Source: Davidsoniella eucalypti
Lineage: Eukaryota; Ascomycota; Sordariomycetes; Microascales; Ceratocystidaceae
NCBI GenBank assembly: GCA_004009845.1
Contig: RMBW01000029.1
Coordinates: forward strand, 186,001 to 250,000
Direction of reading: 5' to 3'
Length of the DNA stretch: 64,000 bases
A program made the translations under genes and the position numbers. Under the pieces are notes generated by a model. That model ran no database searches. It saw nothing but the letters and a program-made list of their open reading frames with translations, and was not told where the DNA came from. Below, in pieces: positions 11,415-23,560 of the stretch; positions within the stretch are counted from its first letter, which is position 1; each line of letters starts with the position of its first letter.

Positions 11415-13241
11415 TGTGGATAGAGTTGGAGGAGACTGTAGGGTATTTGTCGATAGGAAAGGACCTTCTTCGTACCGGTATTTCGAGGCGGTTCGTAATT
11501 GGCTTATAAAGACACAGGTGGGTTGTTTTGTCTAGATCAGAACGTCGACGTCGGTTTAGTAGTGATTTGGGCCAGAAGCGGTCGAGGACAAGGCTGGATC
11601 TTGTTCTACAGATGTTTATTTTATTTGGGACTTTGTACTTCAGCACCGCACATTGGTACTTCAGCACAAATGGCAGGGGGTCTTCAAAAAGGTACTTAGC
11701 CCCACAAAATATTAAGTACTCCTCACCTTGTCCTCATAGGCTGCCAGCTGGCAAAGTGCACCATATTCTTCATTTCTTTTGCCACTATGTATATACTTAA
11801 AGAAAAAATTGCATTACAAGGACGTCTTCAATCGAGGATATCAACATGATTTTTGTTACCATTTTTTTATTCCCTACAGAATAAATTATCCATCATATTT
11901 CTGATCAATCATATGTATGGTGCTGCTCTCTGACTGAGTCTGACGCTGATATCTTCAACATAGATGATGATAGGGCCATTGATCTGATCATGCAGACAGC
12001 TGATGCTCTGGCTTTAGTAGCGGAAGACTACTTTCTCTGTTCTGGTTTTATCTTTTGGGAGGTTTTAGTTGCATTTTTACATCTTTTCTGGGTGTCAAAT
12101 ACATTCTGGAAGCTTTTGGTTATACATGTATGTTTTTATAGGCTACAAACAGGAGCTTTAGCATTGCAAATTGTATTTTTAGCTTGAAATTCACTGTATA
12201 CTTACATCTTCATAGTTCTAAAGCTCCATAAGATTAATGAAAAAAATGAAAAGAAAAAAAAACCTATTCTGCCACCTGGCAGCTCTTGAAGACTAAGTAA
12301 GGAATACTTAGTATTTTCCTGCTATTTGTGCTGAAGTACTCCCTTTTTTTCTTCTATGTCTTAGCTTTGCCAGCCTTGTCGGCACCAATTTTCTTTTTTT
12401 CCAATCAGTACTAGGGGGCGCAGGTCAAATGTATCTGAGCAGATGCTGCATTTTGACATGTTCTAGTTGAGCTCTTTCGGTGTGGCAATGCGGGGCAAAA
12501 ATGCGGCGTCGAGGGGCCGACTTGTGGCGTACGCTTCATTGTTTTGGGATGGGCGGCCTTTGTTAGTGGTAGCTTCTAGCATCTTTCGCTGCATCTGGAA
12601 CTTTAGCCCAGGAGTTGAGGAGCTAAAAAGGCTGCCGTTTGAAGGTTGGCTTGAAATCTGAGGAATTATCTGTAGCTGTTGTTTATTGCTTTTCTCCCTG
12701 CGCCTGACTCGTTCGAGGTTACTCCCAAATTTTTCATTTTCACCATATTCACGAACCCCTCCATCCCACTCAGTGATTTCATCGTCTGTTGTTTTGTCTT
12801 TCCTGCCTACCCAAACTGCAATTTTCTACTGCAAAACTGCCTTTGTGCTTACGGGGCCATCGCTTCTTTTTATTTTCCTGGGAATTGTGACTTTTTCTCT
12901 CATTCAAGTCTCCAATTTCCCTCTAGTAACTATCAGTCTTTCACGTCGCCTTGTCAGCAGACCCAACGTTGGACGTTAACTCGACTCAAACCCTACGAAT
13001 ACAATCCCCGCCCATAAGACGCCTTGAGTGGTTGATCTTGTAGGACTCTCTGTCCAGCTTCTGCCATACCAAGTTGCCTCTTCCTCTGCGTTTTTTCTTC
13101 TTTCGGTCTTTGATTCCATTCGCTCCTCGTTTGTAACAACCCGATTCCAGGCAATACTCTGCTTTTCTCGTCTTTTCTTTTTCTCCAAAACTCCCTACAT
13201 TGCCGGTTTAAAGGCGCCTAATACCAATCCAACCAGATATC
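11415..13241. other. Divergent promoter region SmE / MTR10 with a foldback element
   Basis: This 1.8-kb stretch separates two divergent genes. Its middle part is the inverted-repeat element at 11656-12339, annotated separately. From about 12690 to 13241 the plus strand is strongly pyrimidine-rich, typical of a fungal 5' leader for MTR10. Short ORFs here look fortuitous. Confidence 0.6.
11656..12339. mobile_element. MITE-like foldback element with imperfect terminal inverted repeats
   Basis: The left end, 11656-11677, and the reverse complement of 12318-12339 agree at 21 of 22 bases (both start GTACTTCAGCACAAAT). After a 28-base insertion present only on the left, the arms continue: 11706-11756 against the complement of 12267-12317, where I count 39 matches in 51, with GCTGCCAG conserved. 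Most mismatches are transitions. The core of about 510 bp codes for nothing recognisable. GTACTTCAGCAC occurs once more just outside the left end, at 11635-11646. This looks like a non-autonomous DNA element or another foldback sequence; I did not find a convincing target-site duplication or a second copy in the window. Confidence 0.6.
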
Positions 13242-16200
13242 ATGGCATCACCAATGCCCAATGCCGTCTTCCAGATGGCCGATGTGCTTGCGGCTGTAGT
13301 GACTATGAGGGGAGGCGATGTCGACGCTAAGAAGAAGGCACAGCAGTTCTTGCAAGATTTCCAGAAATCGGTAAGTTTCGCAATTAAAGAGCCATCGACT
13401 GCTCTCGTTGTTCCATCAATATCACCATTGAATCCAACACTAACATATCGGTTTTCAATTGGGTCTAGAACGGCTCTTGGGATACTGTCTTCGCTATTCT
13501 CCAGTCCACTGCCGATGACGAAGCGAAGCTCTTTGCCGCTATCACACTGCGCGGAAAGGTGCGTTACCCCTCCATCCCGACTTCGATGCCGCCTCATCTG
13601 TTCCAATCGCTCACACGAACTTTGCGTTCCGTTTCTTAGATCACCTATGATCTTTCGACACAAATTCCCGAGGAACAAAAGACCAGTCTTCGCGACCAAC
13701 TGCTCCTCCTCCTTACTCATTTTGCGTCTGGCCCCAAGGCTATCCGTGTTCAGCTCTGTGTTTCTCTTGCCATCCTCGCCATCCAGATGAAGGACTGGAA
13801 AGATGTTCTTCCCACTGTCGTCACCGCTCTCAGTGCCAGCCATGCTGCCATTCTCGATTTCCTTCGTGTTCTCCCCGAAGAGGTCACTGAAGGTCGCAAA
13901 ATCACCCTCACTGTATGTAACAACCAACACCAAAACCAACACCAGCATCAATGTCTCGACCCTACCAACCCAACCAAGTCCGCCTGTGCCGCTCATAGAT
14001 CAACGTTCGATCATATGACGAATCCTCCGCTCTCTTGGGGCAGCCCCTCCATTTCGAGCTATTTGTATACGCTTTCAACATATCTTCGACCGATTCATAC
14101 CTAGCCGTCATCCATCCACACACCCAGCCAACATCACCATCCACGATCTAATGAATTTGCCGTCAAATAGGAAGATGAGCTCACCCAGCGCACAACTGAG
14201 CTCCTGGGTAATAACTCGGAACAGGTTGTTCAACTTCTAACCAACTATGCGCAATCTTCACGTGAGTTTTTATCCTATGCGCATATACCTATGGTTGTGC
14301 AGACAAAGACTAACATCATTTAGCTGAAGCTGCGTCTAACCCTCAGTTGTTGGAGTGTGTCGCTGCCTGGCTCAAGGAGGTCCCAGTCAACCGTATCGCC
14401 GAGTCGCCACTGCTGGCTCTAATTTTTACTGCAATTCGTGAAGAGAAATCGACTATCGAAGCTGCCGACTGCCTGTGCGCCATCCTTCGCGAAACCTGCG
14501 AAGTCGACGACAACCGCGATGTCATTCAGATTCTTTTCCCGCAATTGCTCGAACTAAGGCCCTTGATCGCAAAGTTTGTGGAGGAAGAGGACATTGAGTC
14601 TTACAAGGCCATCACCAAGATCTTCTCTATTGCCGCCGAATCTTGGGTCGTTGCTATTGCTCGCGAGCCTCAGCTTTTCGCCCCACTGGTCGAGGCCGTC
14701 ATGGAGTGCGCTGCTCTAGACAAGGAACGTGACGTCATTGAGCATACTTTTCATTTCTGGTATGAACTTAAGCAGTACCTCGTTCTGGAAATCTATATGC
14801 AAGGACGCTTGCACCTTGCTCCAGTCTTCTCTAAACTTATCGATATACTCCTAAAGCACTTGGAGTACCCCACATCAGAGACCGGAGATGAGACCGATCT
14901 CTTTGATGGTGATCGTGAGATGGAGGAGAAGTTCCGCGAATTCCGTCACCAGATGGGAGATACATTAAAGGACTGCTGCGAGGTTCTTGGTGTCACTGAG
15001 TGCCTGACTAAAGTTCTAGATGCGATCAACCTCTGGATGCAGAATTATGCCTCCCAGGCATCTGCTACTTCAGTCCCTCACTGGCAACAGCTTGAGGCGC
15101 CTCTATTTGCTATGCGCGCTATGGGTCGCATGGTTGACAGATACGAGAGCATTGTCCTTCCTCAGCTCATCCCCCTTCTTGTCCAGATTCCTAGCCACGA
15201 AAAGTTGCGCTTCGCTACTATCATGGTCCTTGGACGTTATACCGAGTGGACCGCTTCTCATCCAGAATTCCTGGAGGCTCAGTTCACATACATTGTTTCG
15301 TCCTTTGAGACCGACTCTAAGGAGATCATCCGTGCTGCTGCAATGGCTATCAAATTCTTCTGCACCGATTGCCGTGATCTTCTAAGTGGCCAAGTTATCC
15401 AACTTCAGAAATTCTACGATCAGATCCTTGACAAGCTGCCTGAAGTCAGCCAAGAAGAAATCACCGAAGGTGTTGCCAGCGTCGTTGCTGTTCAGCCCAC
15501 CGCTGAGATCCACAAGCTGCTGACACTATACTGTGATCCTCTCTTCCAGCGTCTGGCTACCAAGGCTAACGCCGCTACCACCGAGGAGGGCAAGCTAATT
15601 CTGGCTGATCACCTAAATCTCATCACTTACTTTGTCCAGGTCGTTGTTCCTACCATGGAAGAAGGTCAGGCGAACCCTGCAGTGAAGTACTGGCAAGAGA
15701 GATTTGAGATGCTTGCTACCATTCTTCGTAACTTCATCCAGTTCGTTCCTGTATGCGAGCGTATCTGCAAGTGCTGGCGTAACATGGTCATCTCTTACCG
15801 CACTGCCATGACCCCTCTACTTGGCGTTATGGCCAACGAACTTGCATCCGCTTTCACTAGCTCACGCGAAGGCTGCTTCCTCTGGGCCAGTGGTGCTATC
15901 CTGCGTGAGTTCTCGGAAGACCGTGAGCACGTTAGTCCCGAAATCTCCAACAACATCTACGCCTTCTTCGAAGCTCAGGCCACAACTTTCCTACGTGTCA
16001 TGAATGAGCTGCGCCCGAACGAACTTCCCGATGTTGTCGAAGATTTCTTCCGTCTTCTCGTTGATGCTCTCCTCTACTATCCCCAACGGTTGATTCCCTC
16101 GAACCTACTCACACCCATATTTGAGGCTGCTGTCTATGCCCTAACTCTAGAATCCCGGGATCCTCTTTCTTCTACTCTGCACTTCCTGCTCGACCTGATT

Positions 16201-16644
16201 TCCTATGCTTCCAGTAATCCTGCTACGGGCTCGCTATCGTCTGAGGTTGCTCTCGAGCTTCAGACTGTAGTCAAGGCTTTGATTCTCAAGGGTGGTGAAC
16301 ATCTAGTGAAGCAGGTCATGGCTGGTATGATGATTACATTCCCTCGGGATTGCTTCGCCAATGCCAGCTCTGTTCTCCTCAATCTCTTCCAGAACTTCCC
16401 TCAAGAGACTACAACTTGGGTTGAGAACACTATCGTCCTATTACCAGCCGGAACTGTCACTCCAGTAGAAGCCAATGCCCTACTAGTCAAGATCAAGGAC
16501 CGTCTCCAGTCTGGCGATGTCACAGAAACCAGACAAGTAAGAACAATCCTACAAGACTTCACTAACTCATACCGCCGACGCAATGTCGCACCTCGTGATG
16601 GTCTTGGCCAGCTAGAAGCCACCAGATTCCGTTTCAGCGGCTAG
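13242..16644 (+). CDS. MTR10: Importin-beta family nuclear import receptor Mtr10/transportin-SR, five exons
   Basis: A karyopherin of the Mtr10/Kap111/TNPO3 group, which carries SR-type and mRNA-binding proteins into the nucleus and takes part in tRNA traffic. Exons are 13242-13370, 13469-13558, 13640-13912, 14171-14261 and 14324-16644; the introns are 98, 81, 258 and 62 nt. Four introns crowd the first 1.1 kb, while the last exon codes for most of the protein. Lengths sum to 967 residues, as expected for the family. The joins give FQKSNGSWDTVF, LRGKITYDLSTQIP and QSSPEAASNPQLLE, all typical of the N-terminal importin repeats. The remainder is a run of helical HEAT-like repeats. The ATG at 13242 is preceded by a long pyrimidine-rich leader. 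Confidence 0.92.
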
Positions 16645-18101
16645 ACAAAACTTTTCAACCAAAAATTAACTATCTTCACCAATACAACCATCAACTACAC
16701 GCTGTAGTATCGATTCATCCCGAAATGTGCTTTTTAACTTTCATTTTCTCATTATTTGTTTACTTTTTTTTCGTTTCATAGTCTTTTTCTTTTTTTTCTT
16801 AATTGTTTCAATAGAGGGGTTTTGTTGGCAAGTGAAGGATTTTTTTCATGGTTTTTGAAAGAGAAAGATATATCAGCGCTAGGAAGGAATTGAATTCGAC
16901 TTTACCAAACAAAACAAAAAAGCTCTTAATACGTCGTTCTCTTCAATTTTAACGCTTCTCAACTATTATATTCACGATTGGTCGACCGCATGGCTACACT
17001 AGCTACCCCCTCCAATCATAACAATGCAGCCTTGGCGGCAAGACAGACTTTGCAGAGCCGAGTATGCAGAACGGTTCCTGTCTTCTATGATTAAATGTAG
17101 GTCATATGAGCGTCTTTGGTAAAATGAATATCTAGCTATGTTTTCTCTATCTGATAGAACCCAGTCATGGGCTTGAACATAGTAAGATCTTGTACGTCAT
17201 CGCATAAATCATCGCTCTCAAAAACCTGCTCAACTCAGCAAGGTCATATCCATGGAAAGTAACGAGTAGTTATCTTTAATTCGTGCTATCATTCCAAGAC
17301 AAAAGGTATCGTACTGTCATAATTCCATACTACATATGTATATGGAATAGTTCGAGGCGCATTTAGGGTTACGTTTACAGCCACCAAATCGTGAATTTGG
17401 GAGGGCCTGTAAGGGCGTAGAAGTGGATCGGTATCATCATTAGCGGGGGCCATTTACCTAAGGTAACCGTCATGTCAATACAAGGACGCTTCCTCGGCGG
17501 GCTTTACAAGACAGATTCTCTAGTTGTCAGTCAACCTTGTTACTATTGTCAATATGCTTTGTTCTCTATACAAGGCGTAGCAATATTGATTTTAACAAAA
17601 CCCGTAGCACATCATATTTCAAGAGGCCAACAAGACAAACGAACCTTGAGGCAAAACCAAGAAAATAAAGGTCTGAGTAACACTTCGGAGGATCTGTTTG
17701 ACGGCTCAAATGAAGGATACCTACAATTGAGGCTAGCGTGCTGAAAGGTCGTATTTTCTATGCATAGTAAAATATTTAGTTTGAACAATGATTAAGCGGG
17801 AGAACTGTGATAATGTTCGGGAGAAGCTGCAGTAATTCATGATGACCCTACCTACATATGTACTAATAATACGATCAGCCCGTCAATATCCTAATTAGTG
17901 ATTAGAACCGGCACAGCCCAGTCGAAACCATCGACATAAAAACTTGCTGTTCCCCGTGAACTTATAAAATCAGATACTCTAGACCACAATCTCTATACTC
18001 TCTAAATCAAGATACATACTTGATCACCAAGTCCTACTTGGCTTTCACCTGCTTAACTCTGTTGTATAAACAGCAAAGCGCCCTCTATTTCGATTACAAA
18101 C
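16645..18101. other. Intergenic between MTR10 and the GNAT gene
   Basis: About 1.46 kb, T-rich at first (MTR10 3' UTR), then AT-rich. A 90-codon open frame at 17472-17744 has no recognisable similarity or codon pattern and is treated as chance. The last ~150 bases should hold the promoter and leader of the acetyltransferase gene. Confidence 0.5.
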
Positions 18102-18952
18102 ATGATTACCGGCAGCAAAGTCACCCTTGTCCCGTACGACGCCGAGTCGGATGAACACAAGAAGCGTTACTTTGAACAGCGCGTGGCCTGTGGTTGGGGT
18201 TCCGGACTAGTTGAAGAATGGTCTGCCATGCAGTCAAGCGGTGATAAAACGACTTACTGGGTTGTAAGCATATTGTTTCTCTACAGAACAGCTGATACGG
18301 TAACTAATAGAGACGTGCTTTTAGATTCCCGGTGCCGATGTCCCTGAAGAGAAACAGAAAGAAATAGTTCTCCTAAACTCCGCTAAGTACCCTGCAGTAA
18401 GTTTATGTCATGTCTCATCCATGGCGCTTTATACGAGACATTAACACACTTTCTTTGTAGGAGGCATCTGTACTCAAAGATACAGCCCTGACGTTAGATG
18501 CTGAGTTCCGGACTCCCACCAACAGCGCTTTCTATCCCATCGGCCACGTTGCCATTCAACCCGCTCCCAAAGTCACGTCAAGCCTTGGCCTCGCGCCCAC
18601 TGGTGATTTCTGGTGGATTACTAGTCTGTACATCTCGCACGCAACCCAAGGCCTCGGGCTGGGCCGCGCTGTCATGGAAACGGTAGAAAAGCTTCTGACT
18701 GACCGCGGTGCCAAGACGTTCCTGCTCGATACCACATCGCACAAATCATCCAGCCAGGAGCGTTGGCAGAAGTGGCGTTATGATGACCGCCAGATTCCAA
18801 GACCCAAGATTGCGCAGTCTAACGAGATGTGGTATGTAGCTCAGGGTTATACTATGTTTGATACCGAAAAGGAGGGATACCCTATCACGGATTCGGAAAC
18901 CGGAGAAACTTGGTGGGCTGAGAAAGCGTACATGAGAAAAGATGCCAAATAA
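18102..18952 (+). CDS. GNAT-family N-acetyltransferase, three exons
   Basis: Probable acetyl-CoA-dependent N-acetyltransferase of the GNAT superfamily with unknown acceptor. Exons are 18102-18263, 18325-18396 and 18461-18952; the introns of 61 and 64 nt end in TTTTAG and TTTGTAG, all in phase 0. The 241-residue product has the acetyl-CoA pyrophosphate-binding motif A as ITSLYISHATQGLGLGRAV, with the Q-x-x-G-x-G core at residues 141-146, followed by a helix and the strand AKTFLLDTT. The C-terminal stretch EMWYVAQGYTMF is the usual motif B region. The ATG at 18102 opens MITGSKVTLVPYDAESDEH, a common start in fungal members of this type. It could be an amino-acid or small-molecule acetylase; nothing nearby settles this. 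Confidence 0.85.
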
Positions 18953-19689
18953 TAAACATTAAGTATCATTGGCATGTGAAAAAAAAGATATCAAGTTTTA
19001 TAGTTAGGGTTAGATAGAATAAGGGTTTGGTGCGGCCTTTTTCATTTTTTTGCTAAGCTAGCTGTCAAGGGCAACGAACTTCAAAGCGTCTCTTTCCACT
19101 ATAACTTTATGATTTCCATCTACTTGCTGATTATGTCTGACATCGCATAAACCCACGGTAACCTTTTTTTTAATACTTTTTATTTGTTGAATTCTATTCT
19201 GAACGGCGTAGCCTTTCTATTTATTATTTTGTTTGGAGGACTTCAAAATATATATGGTAGACATCTACGGAACTGACTGGCACTTACTATTACTGGCAAC
19301 ACGTTTTAACGCGTCTAAAAGCAACGACTATAAACATCGTCTCTTCTGCTGAAATACAGGAAATAACGGCTTTGGCAAAAAAAGAAGGACCATTAGGCTG
19401 CAAATTGTGTTTTGTTTATCTATAGAATACACAATTTCTCTTTGGAATTCGTTGCCTTATTTTGTCATATTTTCAGCGCCTTACAAGACAAAACAAAACA
19501 GAGACCTTTGCTCGTGTTTATGTTTTGTTTGTGTGTAGTCGAGCTGAGAATTCCTTCAATCTCGCCGACTGCTGAAAGGGGTGTTTTTGACGTCATCGCT
19601 ACCTATCCCATCTTCTGCCTGTATCCTTTTCTACCTTCCGTTGGCTTTGATTGCCCGGCTGCCTCTTGTCAGGCTTTGCTGTAGCCTCG
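18953..19689. other. Upstream region of the ECM11-domain gene
   Basis: 737 bases, AT-rich. The element AACGCGTCT lies at 19308-19316, about 375 bases before the ECM11 start, and is listed separately. A 90-codon frame at 19412-19684 starts without an ATG and lies in the leader; it is not called a gene. Confidence 0.5.
19308..19316. promoter_or_regulatory. MluI cell-cycle box (ACGCGT) upstream of ECM11
   Basis: AACGCGTCT contains ACGCGT at 19309-19314, the core bound by MBF-type G1/S regulators in yeasts. The same 9-mer occurs upstream of MCM4. Function here is inferred from the motif and from the neighbour's likely role. Confidence 0.4.
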
Positions 19690-21270
19690 ATGGCTGATCA
19701 CTCGAACCTGGGCCGCTCGCTGCTCACCTATGCCAAAGCATCTAGCGATGCCGGCACCGTTCGTAGCAACAACGGGCTAGAATCTGCACTGGATGCGTTG
19801 ACCAACGGAAAAAAAAGCAGTGGTAGCAATAACAATAACAATGCTAATGCTCACTTTTTTGGTGGCCGCAACAGTCCAGATCCGCGCCGATCGGAGACGC
19901 CTAACAGACTTCTTCAGCGCCAATCGCTGGCTGCGGCTGCCCGTATCCCTATGGCTTCAACGACTGCAAATGCACAGCCTGGTGGCGGACGTTCTGTTAC
20001 GGATACGGGTTATGGCCAGATCACCACGCCACGTCCTGTCCGGCCTTCATCCCCCCGATCTGTCCGATCTGTTGAGGGCCGGCCGGCTGGGATCTGGAGT
20101 CAATCCGTGCTTTCAGAGTCTGACTTCAACCCCCCCAGTACCGTCGATACTCACCGTTATCAGCATATCAGCCTGAGTAGTAAGATGCCTGCAGTTCTTC
20201 GGGAAGATGTGTTTGTCGGCGTTGGAATGGACACCTCCCGTACCAGGGTTCGTCGAGACTCGCGGCCCCCGATGTTCAACGTGACGGATGGCAAAGTGTC
20301 GTTGAATACCAGTGATCACACGCCCTCCCGATATCAAGACTCTTCAGCACCGCCACGCATGACAACAGACTATCGAGGCTCTCCCGAGCCCTTGTCTTCA
20401 AAATTAGCTATGCGTGAACGTGAGCGGGAGCGGGAGGTAAAACAACAGCAACCGAGCTACGCTGGCAGCATATTCTCCGACGATGACGATGATATCATAG
20501 ATCAGCCCCCACCCCAACCTCGTGTCACTAGCTTCCAGCGTCCTCCACCACCACGCCCAATTGTCCCCCACCGGCAGACAGTACTCGATTTTGTTAAGGA
20601 TGATCTCGATTCTCTGCTGGATGAGGATGAGTTGGACGAAGATGTATTTGACGACAAGAACGAGCCTCAGGACCAGCCTACACCGAAGCCGGCTCGTAAA
20701 GCACCTGCAAAAGCGGTAGCGAAACCTCAGCTAGCCCAAGCCCAGGCCCAATTGCACAAGATGCCACAGCCAGTGCAGCCCCCGATCACTACAATTCTTT
20801 CCAAACTGGCGCGGCATACTAGCGACGAAAACTTCCGAAAGCGCAGACGGCCCAGTTACGACTATGACGACAAGGCTCTGGAGGCAATGAAGTACTCGGA
20901 ACTCAAGAAACAGCCCTTTGACTTTGATCCAGCCGTAGCTCCAGCTCTACAAACGACGGTTGGACACGGCGAGACATTACCGGCCCAACTGCTCCATTAC
21001 AAGACACGTAATGACATGGACCAGCGTGACTTCTTTTCCCGCATGACAGTTACGGACTGGGAGCGGTCAGGCGATTGGTTTCTGGACCAGTTTGGCGAGT
21101 TGATGCAGAAGGTTATCCAGGCACGCAAGGAGAGGAGGGCAACCGTGGCGAAATTCGAAGTAGAGGTGGCTTCGCGCGAGGAGCAAGTGCGTACTAAACA
21201 CGACTCTATCGAGCGCAAGCTAAATAAGATGAAGCGCAACGGAATGAAGTTGGTGGAAGAAGAGCTTTAA
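19690..21270 (+). CDS. ECM11: Ecm11-domain protein
   Basis: A 526-residue, single-exon protein. The start is the first ATG in frame, giving MADHSNLGRSLLTYAKASSD; the frame stays open upstream but without another ATG. The first ~400 residues are Ser/Pro/Asn-rich and probably disordered, with acidic runs (DDDDDIID, DEDELDEDVFDD) and an alternating RERERERE stretch. The last ~130 residues match the fungal Ecm11 C-terminal domain: YSELKKQPFDFDP, then the tryptophan-rich TDWERSGDWFLDQFGELM and a terminal coiled coil. In budding yeast Ecm11 is a SUMO-modified part of the synaptonemal complex and is linked to replication; whether filamentous homologues do the same is not known from sequence. It converges on the glycerate kinase gene (246 bases between the stops). 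Confidence 0.72.
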   Translation: MADHSNLGRSLLTYAKASSDAGTVRSNNGLESALDALTNGKKSSGSNNNNNANAHFFGGRNSPDPRRSETPNRLLQRQSLAAAARIPMASTTANAQPGGGRSVTDTGYGQITTPRPVRPSSPRSVRSVEGRPAGIWSQSVLSESDFNPPSTVDTHRYQHISLSSKMPAVLREDVFVGVGMDTSRTRVRRDSRPPMFNVTDGKVSLNTSDHTPSRYQDSSAPPRMTTDYRGSPEPLSSKLAMREREREREVKQQQPSYAGSIFSDDDDDIIDQPPPQPRVTSFQRPPPPRPIVPHRQTVLDFVKDDLDSLLDEDELDEDVFDDKNEPQDQPTPKPARKAPAKAVAKPQLAQAQAQLHKMPQPVQPPITTILSKLARHTSDENFRKRRRPSYDYDDKALEAMKYSELKKQPFDFDPAVAPALQTTVGHGETLPAQLLHYKTRNDMDQRDFFSRMTVTDWERSGDWFLDQFGELMQKVIQARKERRATVAKFEVEVASREEQVRTKHDSIERKLNKMKRNGMKLVEEEL

Positions 21271-21516
21271 GTTTGGAACATAACGCTATGAGTGGTACTA
21301 ATAATCTAAGGACAGGTTCAGGATGGGTTGGGAAAGGGTGTCACTGGATCAGTTTTGCGGTGTGTTTTAAGCTTTGTTTTGTTATATCATGGGTATATCT
21401 ATCACGACGACCAGAGCCGGCATTTTTTATGATATTAAATCCTTATTTTGATTACTACTACTAACTGTCCCAAAGCTATCTTCACTATTGTTTATCTATA
21501 CATATGATTTGTTCGT

Positions 21517-22395
21517 TTAGATGGTCTCGACGTCCAAGACTCCGCGGTCCTTGCCAACCACGATACGTAGGTTCCGTCGGAAACTCGTTAGCGGCAAAAG
21601 ACCGCGCGCCAGGTCGGATAGATAGAGCTCATAGGCTACGAAGTATATGTCGACGAAGGCGATGACTTGTTTATCGGTCATACCGGCGCCACGACTTTCA
21701 CGCAGATTCTTTTCCTGCTCGAGGCGCCAATCGTACACGAGGGAGATATCCCAGGCATCGAGGTGGATGAATGCGTCGAAATGGTCTGTGATCTGGCCAT
21801 ACTGCTCTAAGTTGCGGTTGATCAGTAAAACGTCCTCCAGGCGCTGCTTATGGAGTACGCGGGTCGACGGATCAGCGTGTCTTTTGACAACGAGGTCCTC
21901 GCTGAGTGCGCGGAAGCCGACACACCAACCCTCGATTATCACGACGCGCAACTTCTCCTGGCCGGGTTGGTTAACGGGAGTCCATTGGTCCTCCCGGGCG
22001 CGATCGCCGGCGCCGCCATAAGCAGCCTTGTCGTAGCGTGGGATGACGGCGGGAATGCCCTCCTGTAGGGCGCACAGAGCGCTACTCAGAGCGGGGATGT
22101 CGTGGGTGCCGAACAGGCCGCGGTGCTGCAATAGCGGGTTGTGGGGATCTCGCTGAGCGACGGCGCATTGAGCCTGGTGTGGTAGATAGAAGTCGTCGAT
22201 GCTGAGGACGAGGTTGGCGATGTTTTGGCGCGTTAGGGCCTGTGAGATGGCTTGTACGGCGGTTGTCTTGCCGATGCCCTGCGGTCCATTGAGGCCGATG
22301 AACAGCGGACGCCGTGGATGGGCCGCCGGTGCAGTGTAAGCCTCAAGCTGGGAGACAATGAAGGGCGCGCATAGCGGAGTTTTGTCGATGCCCAT
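21517..22395 (-). CDS. TDA10: D-glycerate 3-kinase-like P-loop kinase (Tda10/GLYK type)
   Basis: An intronless gene of 292 residues in the uridine-kinase/glycerate-kinase P-loop group. Walker A is GPQGIGKTT at residues 37-45, followed by the strand LVLSIDDFYLPH that carries catalytic acidic residues, and by IIEGWCVGFR, a Walker-B-like segment diagnostic of Tda10/GLYK rather than uridine kinases. The later stretch WRLEQEKNLRESRGAGMTDKQV is also family-typical. Plant GLYK phosphorylates D-glycerate in photorespiration; the substrate of the fungal protein is less certain. Its start, MGIDKTPLCAPF, lies 1,972 bases from the divergent FOX2 start. Confidence 0.87.
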   Translation of the reverse strand: MGIDKTPLCAPFIVSQLEAYTAPAAHPRRPLFIGLNGPQGIGKTTAVQAISQALTRQNIANLVLSIDDFYLPHQAQCAVAQRDPHNPLLQHRGLFGTHDIPALSSALCALQEGIPAVIPRYDKAAYGGAGDRAREDQWTPVNQPGQEKLRVVIIEGWCVGFRALSEDLVVKRHADPSTRVLHKQRLEDVLLINRNLEQYGQITDHFDAFIHLDAWDISLVYDWRLEQEKNLRESRGAGMTDKQVIAFVDIYFVAYELYLSDLARGLLPLTSFRRNLRIVVGKDRGVLDVETI

Positions 22396-22999
22396 TGTGA
22401 AAGAAGTAGAGATGGTAGACGATATTGGGTGGGATGCTGCTTGAAGTTCTGTTACTGAGCGACTAGCGGAGTCAGTCGAGATTGTATTGGTTATATTAGA
22501 CAGAGGCTTTCTTTTTTGTGTATTGATACAGCAGCCTTTGTGGGTTTATAAGTAGTTGTAGTGCGTGATATTAACACTCGTTTGCGCCCCTTCTGAATCT
22601 TCGTTTAAAGTGCGCCGTGAAACTGGCAGTTTGAGTTACGATCTTAAGATCATGCATCATGCAAGATGACGACCCTAGTAAGGTGGTGGGAGGCCTATTT
22701 GTCGGTATTAAGTATTAAGTAGCACCCTACAAACATGGTGAAATTTGATAGTACGATTCATATTGATCTATTAGTAGCATCAGTACGACGACAAGCTACG
22801 TAACGGCTTACTTTAATGCCTCTAGCCTGCAGAGAAGGCATATTTTGAGGAAAATTCAGTAAAAAATAAAAACGAGAAATAAGACAAGGCCCCGATAGTT
22901 CGGAGTTGGTTCCGCCGAACTTATTCAGAAAAAAAGAGATGATGCCGTCTTATGATAGTGAATCTTTTATGCGGGCAAAGGCTAATACGTATAAGGATG

Positions 23000-23005
23000 C
23001 CGAGG
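23000..23005 (-). promoter_or_regulatory. CCTCGG core, possible fatty-acid response element (distal)
   Basis: CCGAGG on the plus strand, i.e. CCTCGG on the minus strand, within GCCTCGGCATCC. It is about 600 bases from the kinase start and 1.36 kb from FOX2. FarA/FarB factors of Aspergillus recognise CCTCGG; binding here is inferred. Confidence 0.3.
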
Positions 23006-23560
23006 CTTTGATTTCTCTTTTAATCTGGTCTTGTCTCCGTGGTTGCAACGGCGCCGGAATTTCGACAGGCGGCCTAGCTAGTCAGTCATATGACGTTTTT
23101 ATCCGGTTTTCTTTATGGCGATACAATTTGGAGAATTGGCGCGGTTTTTTGGAGGCAAAAGCTTCGAGCTACATATGTAGCTTTTTTTTTATTTGAAGGT
23201 TGCAACATTTGGAGAATCGCTTTCAGCATGTGAAATAAATGGGCTGGTATATGTGTAAGTTTTACTTGGTATAGTCAAGGCTTAGTTTAGCTCCATGTGA
23301 TCATCTTTGACGCTGGTCTACCCTCTAAGAGTATAAAATGACACTAAGCTGCAGTGGTCAATGCTAGAAAATACAGAGGGGCCCACACTTAATATATAGT
23401 GGATGGTAGCTCCAGCCACAAAAAATATAGAGGCTTTATCAAGTCTTCCTATTTCTCCAAGAACCGTTCTTAGATACCGTGCCATTCGAATACTGGGGCC
23501 ATCTCAATGTACCTTTGTAGCTAAAATTACGAAGTGATACTTTGGCACGCCCAGACGTCT

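Noticed and set aside
17472..17744. 90-codon plus-strand frame between MTR10 and the GNAT gene
   Set aside because: No similarity to known proteins and AT-rich composition like the surrounding spacer.
19000..19040. TTAGGGTTAG-like bases suggesting a telomere repeat
   Set aside because: Only a single degenerate copy, in the middle of a gene-rich region.
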